Shown here: positions 52,794 through 61,673 of the stretch, piece after piece
How the letters are laid out: the number at the start of each line of letters is the position of its first letter
Numbering within the stretch: the first letter of the stretch is position 1
Assembly: GCA_913056235.1 (NCBI GenBank)
Contig: CAJXMW010000002.1
Span: 1 to 64,000 of the forward strand
Reading direction: 5' to 3'
Length of the DNA stretch: 64,000 bases
Origin: an uncultured Fodinibius sp.
GTDB taxonomy: Bacteria; Bacteroidota; Rhodothermia; Balneolales; Balneolaceae
Made by a program: the position numbers and the translations under genes
Notes under the pieces: generated by a model
Told to the model about the DNA's origin: nothing
The model's database searches: none
Seen by the model: the letters and a program-made list of their open reading frames with translations, nothing else

Positions 52794-54374
52794 ATGTCGT
52801 CCCGTAAATTTCTAAACCAGGTTGATCAGCAGATTTCCAGGGCAGAGGTCAATAACTACGACCGAGCAGTTTTTGTATTGCATGACCAGCTGAACTTGCA
52901 GCAATGGCCCGAATGGGTACGGCGCAAAAAGCCGCTACTTATTTTCATGGAATCTGTGGCGAAGGGAAGGTCTCTTCCATATCACAAAAAGAAGCTGACG
53001 TACGTGTTGAGTTCAATGCGGCACTTTGCCATCGAGTGTCACCAAGCGGGATATTCGGTTTATTATCACGCTACGAGCAAACACTATGGTCAGGGACTGA
53101 CTGAGCTGCTGGATCAAAATAGTGAGCTTGATGTAACGTATATGATGCCTTCAGAGTGGGACAGCCGGGAGCGACTTCGAAAAGTCAAGGGAAAATATCC
53201 CGATAGGATAACGGAAATTGAGAATTCCTTTTTCTATGCAGAGACCGACCGTTGGAAGGACAAGATTGAGCCGGGTTACAGGATGGAGTACTTTTATCGC
53301 GATATGCGACGGCAAACGGGTTACCTGATGAATGATGATGAGCCGGAGGGCGGGGAGTGGAATTACGATGAGGACAATCGTGAGTCGTTGCCTGATGACT
53401 ATCCGGTTCCGGAGATTACAACATTTGCACCTGATGATGTCACAAGCGAAGTGATGGCGCTAGTGGAAAATCACTTCGGAGACCACTTTGGACAGATTGA
53501 TAACTTTGGGTATGCCGTTAGACGTGAGCAAGCTCTGCAGCTTTTGGATGAGTTTATCAATGAACGGCTGGCTGATTTTGGTCCCTACGAAGATGCGATG
53601 GCTACGGGAGAGCCCACGTTGTTTCATTCGGCGCTTTCGATATATCTTAATAATGGCTTACTGTTGCCGTGGGAGGTTTGTGAGCGTGCTATTGAAGCCT
53701 ATAAGGACGGAAAAGCGCCAATAAATTCGGTTGAGGGACTCGTGCGGCAAATTTTAGGCTGGAGAGAATTCATTCGGATTTACTACGAGGCGATGATGCC
53801 CGAAATTCGTGAGACCAATTTTATGAATTTTTCGGAACCGCTGCCCGAATTGTTTTGGTCGGGCGAAACCAAGATGCATTGCCTGAAACAAAGCCTTAAA
53901 CCGATTTTTAAACAGGGATATTCGCATCACATCCAGCGGCTGATGGTGCTGAGTAACTTCAGTAATCTTACTAAAACAGATCCTCGTCAGCTCAACCGAT
54001 GGTTCTGGTTTGCCTATGTAGATGCTTATGAGTGGGTGGTGTTGCCCAACGTGTTGGGAATGTCGACCTTTGCCGATGGGGGAGTGCTGGCCTCAAAACC
54101 ATATGTAAGCAGTGGTAATTACATCAATAAGATGAGCAATTACTGCAGCTCATGTGAGTATAGCATCACCAAAAAGACCGGCGAAAATGCCTGTCCGTTT
54201 AACTATTTGTATTGGAATTTTGTGGATGAACAGCGGGAGGCTTTTGAGGTTAGCGGACGCAATAGTTTTATGGTGAATATGTACGACAAGAAATCAGAAG
54301 AAGACAAGAAAGAAATCAAAAAATCGACCGAAAATTTTCTCCAAACGCTCGGGCGTGATCAGCAGAAAAAATAG
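52794..54374 (+). CDS. FeS-type bacterial cryptochrome/photolyase (PhrB-like)
   Basis: 526 aa. The N-terminal alpha/beta domain starts AVFVLHDQLNLQQWPEWV (about 25-42). The C-terminal FAD domain has GLVRQILGWREFIRIYYE and NRWFWFAYVDAYEWVVLPNVLGMSTFADGG. Four Cys are placed as in the iron-sulfur family: one in KMHCLKQ and three in SNYCSSCEYSITKKTGENACPF. The family repairs (6-4) photoproducts with light. It is a single gene, divergent from the LOG-like gene. Confidence 0.9.
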   Translation: MSSRKFLNQVDQQISRAEVNNYDRAVFVLHDQLNLQQWPEWVRRKKPLLIFMESVAKGRSLPYHKKKLTYVLSSMRHFAIECHQAGYSVYYHATSKHYGQGLTELLDQNSELDVTYMMPSEWDSRERLRKVKGKYPDRITEIENSFFYAETDRWKDKIEPGYRMEYFYRDMRRQTGYLMNDDEPEGGEWNYDEDNRESLPDDYPVPEITTFAPDDVTSEVMALVENHFGDHFGQIDNFGYAVRREQALQLLDEFINERLADFGPYEDAMATGEPTLFHSALSIYLNNGLLLPWEVCERAIEAYKDGKAPINSVEGLVRQILGWREFIRIYYEAMMPEIRETNFMNFSEPLPELFWSGETKMHCLKQSLKPIFKQGYSHHIQRLMVLSNFSNLTKTDPRQLNRWFWFAYVDAYEWVVLPNVLGMSTFADGGVLASKPYVSSGNYINKMSNYCSSCEYSITKKTGENACPFNYLYWNFVDEQREAFEVSGRNSFMVNMYDKKSEEDKKEIKKSTENFLQTLGRDQQKK

Positions 54375-54640
54375 CCAGAATGAGCCAAGTTTTTTGGGCA
54401 TCTTTTCACCGATGAGTTCGGGATATCTGAAGACTTTTCAGGAAGAAGAGCCTTTCGTTAAGCACAAAAAATGGTAGAAAAGTAAGTTTCTGCTCCAATT
54501 TTTTTCATGAGGATTTCTTTTTCTGAAATTTTCTTTGTTGCTGTTTAAAATTTTTTAATTGGCATATCATTTCTCAAAAGTGTGTCTGCAGTACGCAGAG
54601 ACCTCTGAAATATAGATTTTCACTTTTTTACATTTTTGAG

Positions 54641-54655
54641 GTTAACAGCGTTAAC
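54641..54655. promoter_or_regulatory. Palindrome GTTAAC-AGC-GTTAAC upstream of susC
   Basis: Two GTTAAC half-sites with a three-base centre form a 15-base palindrome. It lies about 140 bases ahead of the candidate promoter box. The form suits a dimeric regulator such as a LacI- or GntR-type protein, but no such gene is in the window. Confidence 0.4.
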
Positions 54656-54736
54656 TAATAAAAAAATGGCAGAAATCCTTTCAGCTTAAATTGTTTGCAT
54701 CTATTTATGAGAATGGTTAAAAATAAGCAACGCAAT

Positions 54737-54757
54737 TAAGTGTAAAATATACACTTA
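54737..54757. promoter_or_regulatory. Palindrome TAAGTGTA-n5-TACACTTA upstream of susC
   Basis: A perfect eight-base inverted repeat with an AAATA centre ends 37 bases before the candidate -7 box of susC. It is well placed for an activator or repressor contacting polymerase. The regulator is unknown. Confidence 0.5.
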
Positions 54758-54794
54758 GTAAAAATCGGTTGTCAGTATTCGATTTTTTCAGCAA

Positions 54795-54806
54795 TAACTT
54801 TAGTAG
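54795..54806 (+). promoter_or_regulatory. Candidate -7 promoter box of the SusC/SusD operon
   Basis: TAACTTTAGTAG stands 25 bases before the susC ATG, and a TTG element lies 23 bases upstream of it. It is nearly identical to the box ahead of hppD (27918). Confidence 0.4.
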
Positions 54807-54831
54807 TCATCTTAATTCAAATTAGGGATTT

Positions 54832-57800
54832 ATGAGATTACATCTACAAATTAAAAGTTTGTTGTGCATGGCGTTGTTAGCCTGCTTTACCTCGATCAAT
54901 GCCTATGGGCAACAGACTGTATCGGGAACGGTGATCGACGCGAGCACTTCGCAACCACTACCGGGTGTTAATATCTTGGTTAAAGGTACAACTCGGGGTG
55001 CCAGTACAGATGGTGATGGAGCATACCAACTTACAGTTCCTTCATCTGCAGATACGCTGGTTTTTTCATACGTGGGATATCAAAAACAGGAGGTGCCTGT
55101 TAATGGTCGTTCACAGATAGATATTTCTTTGCAGCCACGGACATTGCTTGGCGAAGATGTGGTAGTTGTCGGTTACGGCACGCAGCAAAGAGAAGATGTA
55201 ACCGGTTCCATTGCGCAGATATCGGCCGGTGAAATGAAGAAGTTTTCAAGTAGCGATCCTTCTGATCTATTGCAAGGACGTGTTTCTGGCGTTCAGGTAC
55301 GGAGCGATGGTGAGCCGGGAGCCGTACCTTCGGTGCAAATCCGGGGTATTGGTACATTCGGTGACAGCCAACCGCTATACATTATTGATGGCGTTCCGGT
55401 AGGTACAAGTATTCGCGACTTTAGCCCCAACGACATTGAGTCTGTCCAGGTGCTTAAGGATGCTTCTGCAGCTGCTATTTACGGTTCACGCGCTGCAAAT
55501 GGTGTAGTTATTATTACTACCAAAAAAGGTCGTGAGGACACGCCGCTACAGGTAGAATACAGTGGCTATTTTGGCATCGATCAGGTTTGGCAACGCATTC
55601 CTGTAACAGAACGGGAGAACTATCAGATGCTGAATAACGAAGGGCAGCGCAACGCGGGTCTCACCCTTGCGCCGGGCAACGATCCATCTTCTAATGCTTA
55701 TATCGACGATATAAATACCGATTGGCAGGAGGAGGGATTAAAGACGGGGCAACGAATGAACCATAACCTCAACTTTTCCGGCGGTGGTGAATATACGACG
55801 TATAATATTTCGCTGGATTATCTGAATAATAAGGGAACCCTGGTAGGACACGGACCCGATTACGAGCGATATTCCGGTCGTATTAATACCGTTTCTAAGA
55901 AGGGGATTTTTGAATTTGGTCAAACGCTATACTATACACATACCGATGAAAATTCTCTGAATTATGAAACGAATGTACTGACGGGAGGACGTCCGCCGAT
56001 GATTGTAGACCTGGTGACGGCGATCCCTACATTGGGTGTTAAAGATGAGTCCAACGTTGGCGGTTGCGCCGGTACGCAATCCGATGTTCACCGGGCTATT
56101 ATCCTTAATGTACCCTGCATTAATCAGTTGCTTGAGGGAGAAACGAATGTTGATCGTACGTTTGGTACTGCTTACATGACGGCAGATATACTGGACCAAG
56201 ACAGTCACCAGTTGAAGTACAAGGTTAATGTTAGTTACGATCGAACCAATGTGCGCAACACCTATTGGGTTCCTGAATTTGAAATGGGCTTCTTCTTCAA
56301 CAATACGAAAGCTCGTTTGGATGATGGTCAAGATATTTATACGACTGCTGTTATTGAGAATACGCTTACCTATAAAGGTGACTTTGGCGACCGCCATGAT
56401 TTGAAAGTTCTGCTGGGACAGACCTTTCAAAAAGGGTCTACAGTTAATAGAAATGGGTATTCAGAACAGTTCACCCAGCCTTATTTCCCTGTCCTGGATA
56501 ACGGCACCAATCAAACGGCAAGCGGTAGTGAGTTCGAAAATGCCCTCGAATCGTATTTTGGTCGTGTGAACTATAATTTTGACGATCGATATTTGTTGAC
56601 GGCCACAGTACGCCGGGATGGTTCTTCGCGATTTGCACCTAGCAATCGGTATGGTAACTTCCCTTCCGCTTCTGTTGGATGGAATCTTCACAATGAGGAG
56701 TTTATTCCATTGCCAGACTTTGTCTCGGAGTTTAAGATTCGAGCAAGTTACGGACAGCTGGGTAACCAGAATATTGGCGATTACCTGTACACGAATACCA
56801 TCAACCCGGGAGTTGTTTACAACTTTGACGGTTCCAAAGTAATTGGTGGAATTCAGACACAGATTTCTGCCAACGATATCAAGTGGGAAACCAAGACCAC
56901 TAAAAATATTGGGGTGGATGCCTCCTTCCTGAATAATAAGTTCGATTTGTCTGCTGAGTACTATCAGAGCGTGACAGACGATATTCTTGTCGGAGTTCCC
57001 ATTCCGCTTTCAGTAGGAGCTACCAACTCACCAACTGTGAATGGAGGTAAACTACAGAACTCTGGTCTCGAAGTTTCGCTCACCTACAGCAAGCTTAAGG
57101 GCGATTTCACCTTCGACCTGACTGCAAATTTCAGCACGCTTAGCAACGAGGTATTGTCGCTGGGCGGTGACGACGAGCCTATTTACGGTACTGGTACCAA
57201 AACAGAAGTTGGCGGTGAAGTTGGACGTCACTTCGGTTATGTAACGGAGGGTATCTTTCAGTCGCAGCAGGAGATCAGTGACCATGCATTCCAGAACGCC
57301 GGTACTGCTCCCGGAGACTTAATGTTTAAGGATCTCAACGATGACGGTGTAATCAACGCAGATGATCGTACTTATCTGGGAAGCGGTATTCCCAGCTACA
57401 ATTTTGGGCTTAACTTTTCCGGGAACTACAAAAACTTTGATTTCACGGTCTTTGCTTCCGGTATGGCGGGATATAAAGTGCACAGCCGCATGTACCGCAT
57501 GTTAATGCTGACGAGCGATTATCTTAATTACCATACCGACATGCTGGATCGATGGACTCCGGAGAATACCAATACTGATATTCCGCGGCGTGTTTCCGGC
57601 GATCCCAACAACAATGGTCGAAACTCGGATCGAGCCGGGTGGCTGCAGGATGGGGCACACTTAAGAATCAATACGGTATCTATTGGCTATAGCTTGCCTA
57701 AGAAGATGACAAACTATCTTGGCGTGAGTTCTACCCGGATTTATGTGAAGGCTCAGAACTTGTACACCTTCCAGTCTTACAAAGGTTTCAATCCAGACTT

Positions 57801-57888
57801 TACGTCCGGAGTCTTTGAACCGGGTTATAACAACGGGTCATATCCCAAGCCACGAAGCATGATGGTAGGGCTCGATATTGCCTTCTAA
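54832..57888 (+). CDS. susC: SusC/RagA-family TonB-linked outer membrane transporter
   Basis: 1018 aa. The signal peptide is about 1-26 (ending AYGQ). A carboxypeptidase-regulatory-like domain (GTVIDASTSQPLPGVNILVKG, about 31-115) follows, then a plug (VVVVGYGTQQREDVTGSI, NPSD-like DPSDLLQGRVSGVQV, ASAAAIYGSRAANGVVIITTKKG). The beta-barrel ends SYPKPRSMMVGLDIAF. It imports oligosaccharides with the SusD-type lid encoded next. Given the three arabinosidases downstream, arabinan or arabino-oligosaccharide is the inferred cargo. Confidence 0.95.
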   Translation: MRLHLQIKSLLCMALLACFTSINAYGQQTVSGTVIDASTSQPLPGVNILVKGTTRGASTDGDGAYQLTVPSSADTLVFSYVGYQKQEVPVNGRSQIDISLQPRTLLGEDVVVVGYGTQQREDVTGSIAQISAGEMKKFSSSDPSDLLQGRVSGVQVRSDGEPGAVPSVQIRGIGTFGDSQPLYIIDGVPVGTSIRDFSPNDIESVQVLKDASAAAIYGSRAANGVVIITTKKGREDTPLQVEYSGYFGIDQVWQRIPVTERENYQMLNNEGQRNAGLTLAPGNDPSSNAYIDDINTDWQEEGLKTGQRMNHNLNFSGGGEYTTYNISLDYLNNKGTLVGHGPDYERYSGRINTVSKKGIFEFGQTLYYTHTDENSLNYETNVLTGGRPPMIVDLVTAIPTLGVKDESNVGGCAGTQSDVHRAIILNVPCINQLLEGETNVDRTFGTAYMTADILDQDSHQLKYKVNVSYDRTNVRNTYWVPEFEMGFFFNNTKARLDDGQDIYTTAVIENTLTYKGDFGDRHDLKVLLGQTFQKGSTVNRNGYSEQFTQPYFPVLDNGTNQTASGSEFENALESYFGRVNYNFDDRYLLTATVRRDGSSRFAPSNRYGNFPSASVGWNLHNEEFIPLPDFVSEFKIRASYGQLGNQNIGDYLYTNTINPGVVYNFDGSKVIGGIQTQISANDIKWETKTTKNIGVDASFLNNKFDLSAEYYQSVTDDILVGVPIPLSVGATNSPTVNGGKLQNSGLEVSLTYSKLKGDFTFDLTANFSTLSNEVLSLGGDDEPIYGTGTKTEVGGEVGRHFGYVTEGIFQSQQEISDHAFQNAGTAPGDLMFKDLNDDGVINADDRTYLGSGIPSYNFGLNFSGNYKNFDFTVFASGMAGYKVHSRMYRMLMLTSDYLNYHTDMLDRWTPENTNTDIPRRVSGDPNNNGRNSDRAGWLQDGAHLRINTVSIGYSLPKKMTNYLGVSSTRIYVKAQNLYTFQSYKGFNPDFTSGVFEPGYNNGSYPKPRSMMVGLDIAF

Positions 57889-57943
57889 TCCCAAATTTAA
57901 GAGCGATCTTATTAGGCTAATACAAAAATAATTTTCTAAGACC

Positions 57944-59503
57944 ATGAAGAAACTAACCTTTATACTTACAATTTTGATGTTCGTTGGTTGTAGTGATCAA
58001 CTGGATTTGACAAATCCAAATGAGCCAACGACCGCGACATACTGGAAAACTGAGGCCGATGCCATGCGGGCCAGTTCGGCCATGTACAATAGCTTGATCC
58101 AGGACGGGGCGTATATGCGGATGATTCCAGCCCTATCTGACGGACGCAGCGACGGGTTCCGAGCTGATACACCCTGGCCAGACTTGTGGCAGACGGCCGC
58201 CTTTAACGTACCTTCAACATCAGGGCCGGTAGAGTGGGTGTGGCGAGAACATTATCGTCTCATATATCGCACTAACCAAGTGCTAACCTTTGTTCCTGAT
58301 ATGGACATTGATCAGGCATTGAAAGATCGTATTCTGGGACAGGCGCACTTTTTAAGAGGGCTGGGGTACTTTAACCTGGCAAATAACTTTAAACGCGTGC
58401 CGGTTACCGACGCGTTGCCGGATCAGGATGAATACAATACACCGACTGCCAGCGAAGAAGATTTATGGCAGCAAATATTTGACGACTTCTCGGCGGCTAA
58501 GGACTTGTGCCCAGTGTCATATGCTAATGTCAGCGGTCCCGACCAGGGACAGGTTGGACGAGCTACATCTGGTGCTGCGACCGGTATGTTAGGGAAAGCA
58601 TATTTATACCGCCAGCAGTGGCAGGATGCCGCTGATGAACTCGAGCTGCTTATCGACGGCAATAGCCCGATGGCCGTGTACAGCCTGGTTGATGATTACC
58701 GGCATAATTTTGATATCGACCACGAGAACAACTCAGAATCGTTGTTTGAGGTACAGTTTGCGACGCCGGAGCAGGTAGGCGGATCCGTCATGAACTATTG
58801 CTGCGAACCAAATGCTAACTGGATGCAGGTATCCTCACAGGCATATACTTACGCCGCTCAGGGATACGGTTATTCCGATTTTCTGCCTTCACAATGGCTC
58901 TATGATGAGTTCAACAAAGAGCAGACGGCCAGTGGTAATAAAGATCCGCGGCTTATAGATACAATTGTTTCCTACGAGCCGAGTGAAAACTCAACTACGG
59001 TTTATGGAGATCCATGGCCGTACCAATCCCAGGATGCAATCTATCCACGCAAATATACCAACGAAGGGTTACCGTATCCTGAGCTGCGCGAACAGTCGGG
59101 CATCAACTACCGCGTACTCCGCTTCGCCGATGTGTTGATGATGTATGCCGAAGCGCAGAATGAGTTAAATAATCAGCCGGTAGCTGCACAGTATATTCAG
59201 CGCGTACGTGATCGGGCTAATTTACCTGACAGAACAGCTGAGTTTTCTGGTTACACAAAGCAAGAAATGCGGGATCAAATAGCTCATGAACGAGCGCTCG
59301 AATTTGCCATCGAAGCCCAGCGTATCCACGACATGATACGATGGGGATGGTTTGATGAGAGCAGTCCGCGATACAAGGTTCCGGAATTGCGTCAACGCGA
59401 TTCGGAATTTGACTCGTGGGCGCCGGGCGATGAGTATCTCCCCATTCCGCAGCGTGAGTTGGACGTGAATCCGAATCTTGAGCCAAATCCTGCAAATAAC
59501 TAA
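57944..59503 (+). CDS. susD: SusD/RagB-family glycan-binding lipoprotein
   Basis: 519 aa. The lipobox is LMFVGC with Cys16, followed by SDQLDLTNPNEPTTATYWKTEADA, the usual SusD opening. TPR-like helices and a C-terminal RYADVL-like NYRVLRFADVLMMYAEAQNEL and ALEFAIEAQRIHDMIRWG are family landmarks. It forms the lid of the SusC channel at the cell surface. It starts 55 bases after susC and ends before a terminator. Confidence 0.95.
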   Translation: MKKLTFILTILMFVGCSDQLDLTNPNEPTTATYWKTEADAMRASSAMYNSLIQDGAYMRMIPALSDGRSDGFRADTPWPDLWQTAAFNVPSTSGPVEWVWREHYRLIYRTNQVLTFVPDMDIDQALKDRILGQAHFLRGLGYFNLANNFKRVPVTDALPDQDEYNTPTASEEDLWQQIFDDFSAAKDLCPVSYANVSGPDQGQVGRATSGAATGMLGKAYLYRQQWQDAADELELLIDGNSPMAVYSLVDDYRHNFDIDHENNSESLFEVQFATPEQVGGSVMNYCCEPNANWMQVSSQAYTYAAQGYGYSDFLPSQWLYDEFNKEQTASGNKDPRLIDTIVSYEPSENSTTVYGDPWPYQSQDAIYPRKYTNEGLPYPELREQSGINYRVLRFADVLMMYAEAQNELNNQPVAAQYIQRVRDRANLPDRTAEFSGYTKQEMRDQIAHERALEFAIEAQRIHDMIRWGWFDESSPRYKVPELRQRDSEFDSWAPGDEYLPIPQRELDVNPNLEPNPANN

Positions 59504-59519
59504 AATGTAATGTTTGGAG

Positions 59520-59551
59520 CCTGCCGGAATTTGCCCGGCAGGTTTCTTTTT
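59520..59551 (+). terminator. Terminator after susD
   Basis: CCTGCCGG (59520-59527) pairs with CCGGCAGG (59535-59542), followed by TTTCTTTTT. It may reduce transcription into the glycoside hydrolase genes, so that transport exceeds enzyme expression. Confidence 0.85.
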
Positions 59552-59699
59552 AACTAACAAGCGGAAATAGCATTCTGTGATCTTAGAAATATTTACGTTC
59601 CTTTTGATCGATTAAGGTTTTAGAGATTAGTAAACTGACGATTAAGCACCTACGAATTTGATGCGCAAAAAGTAGGTTTGAACACCGAGATACAACAAG

Positions 59700-61655
59700 A
59701 TGAATGTGAGGAATTACATAATTAATTATTGCAAGGGTCGCGGTTTTAGATTGTGTTTTGCTCTTTTGGTGCTTGCACTCGTTGCACAACCAATGCAAGC
59801 GCAGCCTAATAGCGACGGAGACCGAGTTAAGCTCGAGCTTTTTGCGCTTAGTGCTGTGCAACTACTGGACAGCCCGTTTAAAAAGGCAATGGAGCTGGAT
59901 GGAGAATATTTGATGAAACTGAATCCTGACCGGCTGGTTGCCCCTTATTTAAAGGAAGCGGGACTGGATCCCAAAGCCGAAAATTACGGCGGATGGGAAG
60001 ACAATGGCGTAATGGGTGAGGGGCTCGATGGCCACTCGCTGGGACATTACCTGTCTGCTCTCTCTATGATTTATGCCTCAACCGGAAAGCAGAAATTTGC
60101 CGATCGACTAAACTATATTATCGATGAGCTTCAACGTGCCCAGGAGGCCAATGAAACAGGTTATGTAGGAGGCGTGCCCAACGGCCAAAAAATTTTGAAT
60201 GATGTCAAATCTGGAAAGATCAATGCCGAGCCGTTTAGCCTCAACGGGAGCTGGGTACCGTGGTACAACCTGCACAAAACGTTTGCCGGGCTTAGGGATG
60301 CCTATCGCCATGCCGGCAGTAAGCAGGCCCTCGATATTCTGATTAAACTTTCGGATTGGGTGGTGGACTTTTCCAGCAATTTAACAGACCAGCAGTTCCA
60401 GAAAATGCTGCAAACCGAGCAGGGCGGCATGAAGGAGGTAATGGCAGATGTATATTCCATTACTGGTGACAAGAAGTATTTACAGCTCACGAAACGGTTC
60501 ACTCACCATGCGGTGATGGATCCGCTGGCGAATAGCAGTGATGAGCTTGAAGGCCTGCACGCAAATACGCAGATTCCTAAAATTATTGGCGCGGCGCGGC
60601 ACTACGAAGTTTCCGGCGATAAGGATATGAAGAATATCGCTTCATACTTCTGGCAGACGGTTGTCGATAACCGGACGTTTGTGAATGGTGGAAACAGCAA
60701 CCATGAGTTTTTTGGTAAGCAGGACGATTTTGCGCAGGAATTGAGCCGCTCCACCTCCGAGTCGTGCAACACTTACAACATGCTTAAGCTTACACGTCAC
60801 CTGACCCAGTGGGAGGCGAATCCCGCCTATGCCGATTACTATGAGCGTGCGCTCTACAATCATATTTTAGCCTCACAGGACCCACAGACAGGCATGTTTG
60901 CCTATTACATGTCAATGGAGCCCGGCACCTATAAAACATTCAGCAAGCCGTTTGATTCGTTCTGGTGTTGTGTGGGGACGGGCATGGAGAATCATACCAA
61001 GTATGGCCGATACATCTACATGCATAGTGGCAATGAACTGTATGTAAACCTGTTTATTTCCTCCGAGCTGAAGTGGAAAGACAAAAATATTACCGTCCGG
61101 CAGCAGACTAATTTTCCCAAATCAGAAAAGAGTACATTTGTGGTTGAGATGGCGAATCCCCAGGAATTTACGATGAAGATGCGCCGTCCCTACTGGGCAG
61201 GCAATGGTTTTGCCATCAAGGTAAATGGGAAGCGGATGAAAATTACGGAGCAGCCCAGCAGTTACATCGCTATTGATCGTCGCTGGAAGGATGGCGACAA
61301 GGTTACGGTTTCGCTGCCGATGCGAACGCGTATTGAGACGACGTCCAATGACGAGAATAAGCTTGCTTTTATGCACGGACCGCTACTGTTGGCTGGTATT
61401 GTGGGGCAGGAACTTCCTATCCCCGGACAGTATGCTTCTGATCAGACGGAGTTTTTTGATCTACCCTCGGTACACGTTCCGGCACTGAATCCCCAAACCG
61501 ATTCTGCTGAGAAGTGGATCAAACCGAAGAAAGGAGAAAAGTTGCGGTTTGAATTAACGCAAGTCGGCGAAGCGGACGGCATCACGCTGGCTCCATACTA
61601 TAAAGTAAATCACCAGTATTACACCATCTACTGGGATCTGAAAACGAATAATTAA
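59700..61655 (+). CDS. GH127 beta-L-arabinofuranosidase, secreted
   Basis: 651 aa with a signal peptide ending MQAQ (about residue 36). The family's (alpha/alpha)6 barrel shows GGWEDNGVMGEGLDGHSLGHYLSALS, LNGSWVPWYNLHKTFAGL and SCNTYNMLKLTRHL. The zinc and catalytic set Glu354, Cys356, Cys423, Cys424 corresponds to Glu338/Cys340/Cys417/Cys418 of HypBA1, with Cys423 the expected nucleophile. It removes beta-L-arabinofuranose. It is followed by GH51 after 18 bases. Confidence 0.92.
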   Translation: MNVRNYIINYCKGRGFRLCFALLVLALVAQPMQAQPNSDGDRVKLELFALSAVQLLDSPFKKAMELDGEYLMKLNPDRLVAPYLKEAGLDPKAENYGGWEDNGVMGEGLDGHSLGHYLSALSMIYASTGKQKFADRLNYIIDELQRAQEANETGYVGGVPNGQKILNDVKSGKINAEPFSLNGSWVPWYNLHKTFAGLRDAYRHAGSKQALDILIKLSDWVVDFSSNLTDQQFQKMLQTEQGGMKEVMADVYSITGDKKYLQLTKRFTHHAVMDPLANSSDELEGLHANTQIPKIIGAARHYEVSGDKDMKNIASYFWQTVVDNRTFVNGGNSNHEFFGKQDDFAQELSRSTSESCNTYNMLKLTRHLTQWEANPAYADYYERALYNHILASQDPQTGMFAYYMSMEPGTYKTFSKPFDSFWCCVGTGMENHTKYGRYIYMHSGNELYVNLFISSELKWKDKNITVRQQTNFPKSEKSTFVVEMANPQEFTMKMRRPYWAGNGFAIKVNGKRMKITEQPSSYIAIDRRWKDGDKVTVSLPMRTRIETTSNDENKLAFMHGPLLLAGIVGQELPIPGQYASDQTEFFDLPSVHVPALNPQTDSAEKWIKPKKGEKLRFELTQVGEADGITLAPYYKVNHQYYTIYWDLKTNN

Positions 61656-61673
61656 CCTGAATCACACAACATT

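Larger units (their letters stand above)
54375..54831. other. Regulatory spacer upstream of the SusC/SusD operon
   Basis: 457 AT-rich bases with no reading frame of interest. Two inverted repeats (54641 and 54737) and a candidate -7 box (54795) are listed separately. The length and the presence of two palindromes ahead of susC suggest a controlled promoter. Confidence 0.5.
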
